Positions 59,887 through 64,000 of a DNA stretch of 64,000 nt are shown piece after piece. This stretch comes from Streptomyces sp. NBC_00443. Its GTDB lineage: Bacteria > Actinomycetota > Actinomycetes > Streptomycetales > Streptomycetaceae. The stretch spans positions 5,704,001 through 5,768,000 of the forward strand of contig NZ_CP107917.1 of the NCBI RefSeq assembly GCF_036014175.1, read 5' to 3'. The notes beneath the pieces are model-generated. The model was not told the origin of the DNA. It did not search any database and saw nothing but the letters and a program-made list of their open reading frames with translations. Within the stretch, counting starts at the first letter, position 1. Each line of letters starts with the position of its first letter. The position numbers and the translations under genes were made by a program.

Positions 59887-61311
59887 TCAGGCGGTCGCAC
59901 CCCGCTCCCGCAGTACCCCCACACTCACCGCCGCCACCAGCGCCAGCCCCGACGACACCACTATCGCGATGTCCGCGCCCTGTGCCAGGCCGCCCCCGGC
60001 GGACGTGGCGAGGGCGATGGTCAGGGCCACTCCGGCGCAGGAGCCGATGTAACGGAAGGTCTGCTGGGCGCCCGAGCCCATCGCGGCTCGCTGGGCCGGT
60101 ACGGACTCCACCGCGAGCAGCGGCAGTGCGGCGTTCAGCAGGCCGCTGCCGATGCCGGCCAGCAGCAGGCCGGGGAGCAGCCGGGGCCAGGAACCCGCGT
60201 CGAGCGCGCCCAGCATCGCCAGGGCGCCGCCCGCGTGGAGGACGAAACCGATCGCCAGCTGCCACCGCGGTGACACCCGGCCGGACAGTCTGCGGGCCTG
60301 GAGGGCGACCGCGAAGGACAGGCCGGACCAGAGGAGGAACAGCCACGCCGTGTCCATCGCGGACAGGCCGAGCGTCTGCTGGAGCAGTGCCGGCAGGAAG
60401 CTGAACAGGCCGATCACCGCGAGCCCCGTGAACAGGCCGCCGGCAGAGGACGCGAGGAAGCGGGGGCGGCGCAGCAGGGACAGGTCGATCATCGGGGTCG
60501 CCGTGCGGCGCTCCACCGCGACGAAGAGGCCCAGCAGGGCCACGCTCGCCAGGAGCAGCAGGCCCACGGGTGCCCGCAGCCAGCCGTCCCGGCCCAGGGT
60601 CAGTGCCGCCACCAGGGCGACCAGGGCCAGTCCGAAGGTGACGGCCCCTGCGAGGTCGGGGCGGCCGCCGCGCGGGGCGCGGGACTCCGACAGGGTGCGC
60701 GTGGACAGGGCCGCCACGATCAGCGCGGCGGCGCCCAGGACGCCGTACGCGATCCGCCAGTCCGGCATGGCGCCGGCGACGACCGGGCCGAGCGCGATGC
60801 CGCCGCTCACGAACGCGCCCCAGACGCCGGTCGCGTGCAGGCGGCCGCGCGCGGTCGGGAAGGCGTGGACGATCAGACCCAGACTGCTGGCGAGGAGGGC
60901 CGCGCTCGCCGCGCCCTGGGCGACGCGGGCCAGCGTGAAGAGCCAGGTGGTGGTCGTCAGGGCGCCCAGGGCCGTGGTGACGCCCAGGGCGAAGGTGCCG
61001 GCGACGAAGATCCGGCGGCGGCCGTAGTCGTCGGCGAGGCTGCCGGCCACCAGGAGGAGTGCGGCGAGACCGAGCGGGGTGCCGTTCAGGAGCCAGGCCT
61101 GGGCGGACAGCGGGGTGTGCAGGGCGGCGGCGGTCTGGGGGAGCGTGACCATCGGCGCGGTGTACGTCATCAGGGCCACGGCGGTGGCGGCGCTGGTGAG
61201 GGTGAGGGTGGCGCGTGGGTTCGCGGGCTGCTCCGCGGCGGGGGCGGGGGAGGGCGCGGCCTGGGGTTCGGCGGGCGCCGCAGTGAGAGTTCGTTCATTG
61301 AACCGGGGCAT
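59887..61311 (-). CDS. MFS drug exporter (14-TMS, DHA2-like)
   Basis: 474 residues from ATG 61311 with about 14 hydrophobic helices (MVTLPQTAAALHTPLSAQAWLLNG; LADDYGRRRIFVAGTFALG as loop 2-3; RVAQGAASAALLASSLGLI). Layout fits the DHA2 drug:H+ antiporters. The divergent HxlR gene and two identical operator-like repeats, one inside this gene's first codons, indicate that the regulator controls export of a toxic compound. The ligand is unknown. Confidence 0.88.
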   Translation of the reverse strand: MPRFNERTLTAAPAEPQAAPSPAPAAEQPANPRATLTLTSAATAVALMTYTAPMVTLPQTAAALHTPLSAQAWLLNGTPLGLAALLLVAGSLADDYGRRRIFVAGTFALGVTTALGALTTTTWLFTLARVAQGAASAALLASSLGLIVHAFPTARGRLHATGVWGAFVSGGIALGPVVAGAMPDWRIAYGVLGAAALIVAALSTRTLSESRAPRGGRPDLAGAVTFGLALVALVAALTLGRDGWLRAPVGLLLLASVALLGLFVAVERRTATPMIDLSLLRRPRFLASSAGGLFTGLAVIGLFSFLPALLQQTLGLSAMDTAWLFLLWSGLSFAVALQARRLSGRVSPRWQLAIGFVLHAGGALAMLGALDAGSWPRLLPGLLLAGIGSGLLNAALPLLAVESVPAQRAAMGSGAQQTFRYIGSCAGVALTIALATSAGGGLAQGADIAIVVSSGLALVAAVSVGVLRERGATA

Positions 61312-61349
61312 GTGCCTCACCGTAACACCGTAGGTTCGTTCATTGAACC
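61289..61349. promoter_or_regulatory. Duplicated 16-bp operator for the HxlR-MFS divergent pair
   Basis: GTTCGTTCATTGAACC occurs at 61289-61304 and again at 61334-61349, exactly 45 bp apart. Each contains a palindrome (GGTTC...GAACC in the second, TTCATTGAA in both). The first lies within codons 3-8 of the MFS gene, the second between the two genes. Likely HxlR-binding sites. Confidence 0.7.
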
Positions 61350-61380
61350 AAGAAGATGGAAAGGCGTTACAGTGGGCGCC

Positions 61381-61935
61381 ATGGCACTGGGCAAGGACTA
61401 CGCGACACAGGAGTGCTCGATCGCCCGGGCGCTGGAGATCGTCGGCGAGCGCTGGACGCTGCTCGTCGTTCGCGACGCCCTCTACGGCGTCCGGCGCTAC
61501 AACGACTTCCTCGTCCACCTCGGCATCCCGCGTGCCGTCCTTGCAACCCGCCTCCAGGCGCTCACCGCGGAGGGCATCCTCGAAAAGCGCCGGTACCAGC
61601 AGTCGCCGCCGCGCGACGAGTACGTCCTCACCGACCGCGGCATCGCGCTGTGGCCCACCCTGCGCTCGCTGGGCCTGTGGGGCCGCGAGCACTTCGGCGA
61701 GGAGAAACTGCGCGTCTTCCGGCACGCCGACTGCGGCACGGAACTCGGCCCGTACGGCGAATGCCCCGCCTGCGGAACCGTCGTACCCGTCCCGGACGTC
61801 GAGATGGTGCCGGGACCCGGACTCGATCCGGACCCGGCGAATCCGGTCAGCCGGGCCCTGCTCGGGCCCAAGCGCCTGCTGCAGCCCATCGAGGCCGAAC
61901 CGGCCGGCGTGACGGATGCCGGGCATCCTGTATAA
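61381..61935 (+). CDS. HxlR-family transcriptional regulator
   Basis: 184 residues from ATG 61381. Winged-helix HxlR pattern: CSIARALEIVGERWTLLVVRDALYGVRRYNDFLVHLGIPRAVLATRLQALTAEGILEKRRY, DEYVLTDRGIALWPTLRSLGLWG. An added C-terminal tail has four Cys in a zinc-like arrangement (HADCGTELGPYGECPACG). It is divergent from the MFS exporter it probably represses, via the duplicated operator. Confidence 0.9.
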   Translation: MALGKDYATQECSIARALEIVGERWTLLVVRDALYGVRRYNDFLVHLGIPRAVLATRLQALTAEGILEKRRYQQSPPRDEYVLTDRGIALWPTLRSLGLWGREHFGEEKLRVFRHADCGTELGPYGECPACGTVVPVPDVEMVPGPGLDPDPANPVSRALLGPKRLLQPIEAEPAGVTDAGHPV

Positions 61936-62059
61936 CGAACGTCAGGACGAGTTCGACGGGACGAGATCGAACAGGACACGTTCGTCAGGACACGTTCGTC
62001 AGGACGAGTTCGTCAGGGCGAGTTCGTAAGGGCAAGTGCTCACGAGGGGAGGGCCGTCG

Positions 62060-62371
62060 ATGATCCGCAACTGGTCACGTCTGCGTCCCGCCGCCGTGCT
62101 GGTGCTGCTCTTCCTTGAGATCGCGCTGCTCGACACCGGCAGCCTCTCCGCGACCGTCGCGCTGGCCGCGACCGCCGCCGCCGGTTCCGCGTTCGCCGTC
62201 TGCTCGCTCCTCGCCTCACGCGCCGCGCCCGCGGTGCCGCCCACACGCGTGCGCACCGCCATCCGCGACCGGGCCCGCCGTACGGCATTCCTGCCGCAAC
62301 GCGACCCCGACGCCTCGGGCCGGCCCCGGCCCAGGGCGCCCGGACACGCCCTTCCGGCGACCGCCGCGTAG
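62060..62371 (+). CDS. DUF6412 membrane protein
   Basis: 103 residues from ATG 62060, with GAGGGGAGG upstream. Two hydrophobic helices (~12-30, ~33-52) and a basic C-terminal tail ending PRPRAPGHALPATAA. It is placed just before the YidC paralogue, a neighbourhood I associate with DUF6412 annotations in Streptomyces. It may be a small partner of the insertase; that role is a guess from context. Confidence 0.7.
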   Translation: MIRNWSRLRPAAVLVLLFLEIALLDTGSLSATVALAATAAAGSAFAVCSLLASRAAPAVPPTRVRTAIRDRARRTAFLPQRDPDASGRPRPRAPGHALPATAA

Positions 62372-62488
62372 GGCACGCACCTCTCACAGCTCCCACGTGT
62401 GACCCCGCGCGGGTCGTCATGCCGCCATGCCGATTTCCGGCATTCCTGTCATTCCCCCGGCACGACGAGACCCCCGGAGGGCTCACCC

Positions 62489-63202
62489 ATGTCCGTTTTC
62501 GCCGACCTTGTTCAGCAACTCGCCGACCTGCTCCAGCCGCTGTTCGGCGCCTCCGCGGCCGCCGCCGCGATCGTCCTGTTCACCGCGTTCGTACGGCTGC
62601 TCGTGCATCCGCTGTCCCGGGCCTCCGCGCGCGGGCAGAAGGCGCGGGCCGGGCTCCAGCCGAAGATCGCCGAGCTGCGCAAGAAGCATGCGAAGAACCC
62701 GGAGCGGCTCCAGCAGGCCGTGATGGAGCTGCACACCAAGGAGAAGGTGTCGCCGCTGTCCGGGTGCCTGCCCAGCCTGTTCCAGCTGCCCGCCTTCTTC
62801 CTCCTCTACCACCTGTTCTCGAACACGACGATCGGCGGGAAGGCGAACGAGCTGCTGTCGCACCAGTTGTTCGCCGCGCCCCTCGGGGACCGGTGGGCCG
62901 ACGCGCTCGGCGACGGCGGTGCGTTCGGGGGTGCCGGGCTCGTGTACGTCGGGCTGTTCGTGGTCGTCGCCTGTGTCGCCGCGTTCAACTACGGCCGTAC
63001 GAAGCGGATGATGGCCGCGAATCCGGCGGTGCCGGTGGTCGACGGGGAGCCGGTGCCGGGGATGGGGGCCGTCAGCAAGGTCATGCCGTTCATGTCCTTC
63101 TTCACGCTCTTCACCGTGGCGGTGGTGCCGCTGGCGGCCGCGCTGTACGTCGTGACCAGTACGACGTGGAGCGCGGTGGAGCGGGCCGTGCTCTATCGCT
63201 GA
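62489..63202 (+). CDS. YidC/Oxa1 family membrane insertase (paralogue)
   Basis: 237 residues from ATG 62489, with CCGGAGGG upstream. Short-form YidC: five hydrophobic segments, a conserved Arg in the first (LFTAFVRLLVHPLSRAS), the cytoplasmic hairpin QKARAGLQPKIAELRKKHAKNPERLQQAVMEL and SGCLPSLFQLPAFFLLYHLF. It inserts or assists folding of membrane proteins. The genome's main yidC beside the origin is not in this window, so this is a second copy. The stop lies inside a 9-bp tandem repeat. Confidence 0.9.
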   Translation: MSVFADLVQQLADLLQPLFGASAAAAAIVLFTAFVRLLVHPLSRASARGQKARAGLQPKIAELRKKHAKNPERLQQAVMELHTKEKVSPLSGCLPSLFQLPAFFLLYHLFSNTTIGGKANELLSHQLFAAPLGDRWADALGDGGAFGGAGLVYVGLFVVVACVAAFNYGRTKRMMAANPAVPVVDGEPVPGMGAVSKVMPFMSFFTLFTVAVVPLAAALYVVTSTTWSAVERAVLYR

Positions 63203-63269
63203 ACGCGCTGAACGCGCTGAACGCGCTGAACGCGCTGAACGCGCTGAACGCGCTGAACGCGCTGAACGC
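63198..63269. repeat. Eight perfect copies of a 9-bp repeat (GCTGAACGC)
   Basis: Units start every 9 bp from 63198 to 63261. The first unit contains the YidC stop TGA, so the array begins at the gene's last codon and continues ~67 bp past it. No gene needs this sequence downstream; such arrays vary in copy number between strains. Confidence 0.9.
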
Positions 63270-63400
63270 CGGGGACCCGTCGCCTACGGTCCAGTACGTG
63301 AACCGGGTATTGCGGACTGGGCGTAGACCTTGGAGGATCGACCAGTCCTCCGATGGCTGCACCCGTCGGCGGGCGCCCGCGATCGAGGGAGATTGTGATC

Positions 63401-64000
63401 ATGAAGCTGCTGCGAGTCGGTACGGCAGGAGCGGAGCGGCCCGCGCTGCTCGACGCCGAGGGGGCCTTGCGGGACCTGTCGGGCGTCGTGCCGGACATCG
63501 ACGGACCGCTGCTCGCCGACGACGCCGCGCTCGGCCGGATCCGCGCTGCCGCGGACGCCGGTGAGCTGCCCGAGCTGGACGGCGCCGGACTGCGGGTCGG
63601 GCCGCCCGTCGGGCGCATCGGCAAGGTCGTGTGCATCGGGCTGAACTATCACGACCACGCCCGCGAGACCGGCGCCGAGCCGCCCGCCGAGCCGGTCATC
63701 TTCTTCAAGGCCGCGGACACGGTCGTCGGGCCGGACGACACGGTGCTGGTCCCTCGCCGGTCGTCGAAGACCGACTGGGAGGTCGAGCTCGCGGTCGTCA
63801 TCGGACGTACGGCCCGGTATCTGGACTCGGCCGAGGAGGCGCTCGCGCATGTCGCCGGGTACGCGGTGGCGCATGACGTGTCCGAGCGGGAGTTCCAGAT
63901 CGAGCGGGGCGGGACCTGGGACAAGGGCAAGAACTGCGAGACGTTCAACCCGCTGGGACCCTGGCTGGTGACGGCGGACGAGGTGCCGGACCCGCAGAAC
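63401..64000 (+). CDS. Fumarylacetoacetate hydrolase family protein, cut by window edge
   Basis: The first 200 residues from ATG 63401 (GAGGGA upstream); the right edge truncates it. After a ~70-residue N-terminal lid comes the FAH core: GKVVCIGLNYHDHARETG, PVIFFKAADTVVGPDD, SKTDWEVELAVVIGR with the metal-binding Glu residues, VAGYAVAHDVSEREFQ and KGKNCETFNPLGPW. Members hydrolyse or decarboxylate 2-keto acids such as acylpyruvates in catabolism. The exact reaction is not predictable. Confidence 0.9.
   Translation, partial: MKLLRVGTAGAERPALLDAEGALRDLSGVVPDIDGPLLADDAALGRIRAAADAGELPELDGAGLRVGPPVGRIGKVVCIGLNYHDHARETGAEPPAEPVIFFKAADTVVGPDDTVLVPRRSSKTDWEVELAVVIGRTARYLDSAEEALAHVAGYAVAHDVSEREFQIERGGTWDKGKNCETFNPLGPWLVTADEVPDPQN

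Noticed and set aside
63198..63269. CRISPR or iteron origin
   Set aside because: 9-bp units with no spacers and no replication gene nearby; a simple minisatellite.

Overview
The window is high-GC actinobacterial DNA, almost certainly a Streptomyces chromosome. Signs are the strong G/C bias at third codon positions, an SsgA-like sporulation gene, paired GlcNAc PTS permeases flanked by DasR-type operators, a class E sortase, a DUF397/DUF5753 regulator set and frequent GTG starts. Gene order in the first ~35 kb resembles, from memory, the core region of S. coelicolor near SCO2925 running down through SCO2905-2907. No alignment was run.

Layout. 0-9 kb: TPR membrane protein (cut by the left edge), FAD-linked oxidase, a frameshifted ssgG-like gene, two RDD membrane proteins and a secreted M6 metalloprotease. 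9-12.4 kb: nicotinamidase and nicotinate phosphoribosyltransferase (NAD salvage), divergent from clpS and its DUF2017 neighbour. 12.7-16.4 kb: a CycA-like amino-acid permease, then a mec-leader peptide-cysO-cysM set for sulfur-carrier-protein-dependent cysteine synthesis. 16.4-25.2 kb: PemK/MazF-like protein, MBL hydrolase, the nagE2/nagE1/nagF PTS cluster with dre sites, rph, a lipoprotein, rdgB, tRNA-Leu(UAG), a repeat-containing HNH protein and Bcp. 25.2-37.4 kb: DUF3618, a GroES-like protein, a guanidine-III riboswitch with an SMR (Gdx/SugE) gene, a bifunctional PBP, a three-gene ABC exporter operon, a DUF1707 protein, an SGNH hydrolase, a DUF445 protein and an MFS transporter. 37.4-44.7 kb: alginate-lyase-like protein with a LAATG sorting signal, VOC protein, decayed genes (frameshifted membrane protein; LLM oxidoreductase with an internal deletion), a lipoprotein and a small secreted protein.

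44.7-55.7 kb is an accessory island with visibly more A/T-rich stretches. It holds several XRE/DUF5753, DUF6879 and DUF397 genes, an RsbW-like ATPase, an SRA-domain protein resembling modification-dependent restriction factors with a degenerate-looking nuclease domain, and a ~1050-residue PLD-SF2 helicase-DUF3427 protein. It looks like a regulatory and DNA-defence island without its own integrase.

55.7-64 kb returns to core-like genes: a TPR protein, GH30 glycosidase, class E sortase, an MFS exporter with a divergent HxlR regulator and duplicated operator, DUF6412, a YidC paralogue ending in a 9-bp tandem repeat, and an FAH-family hydrolase cut by the right edge.

Most functional calls rest on motifs read by eye and remembered family sequences. 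No database search was possible.
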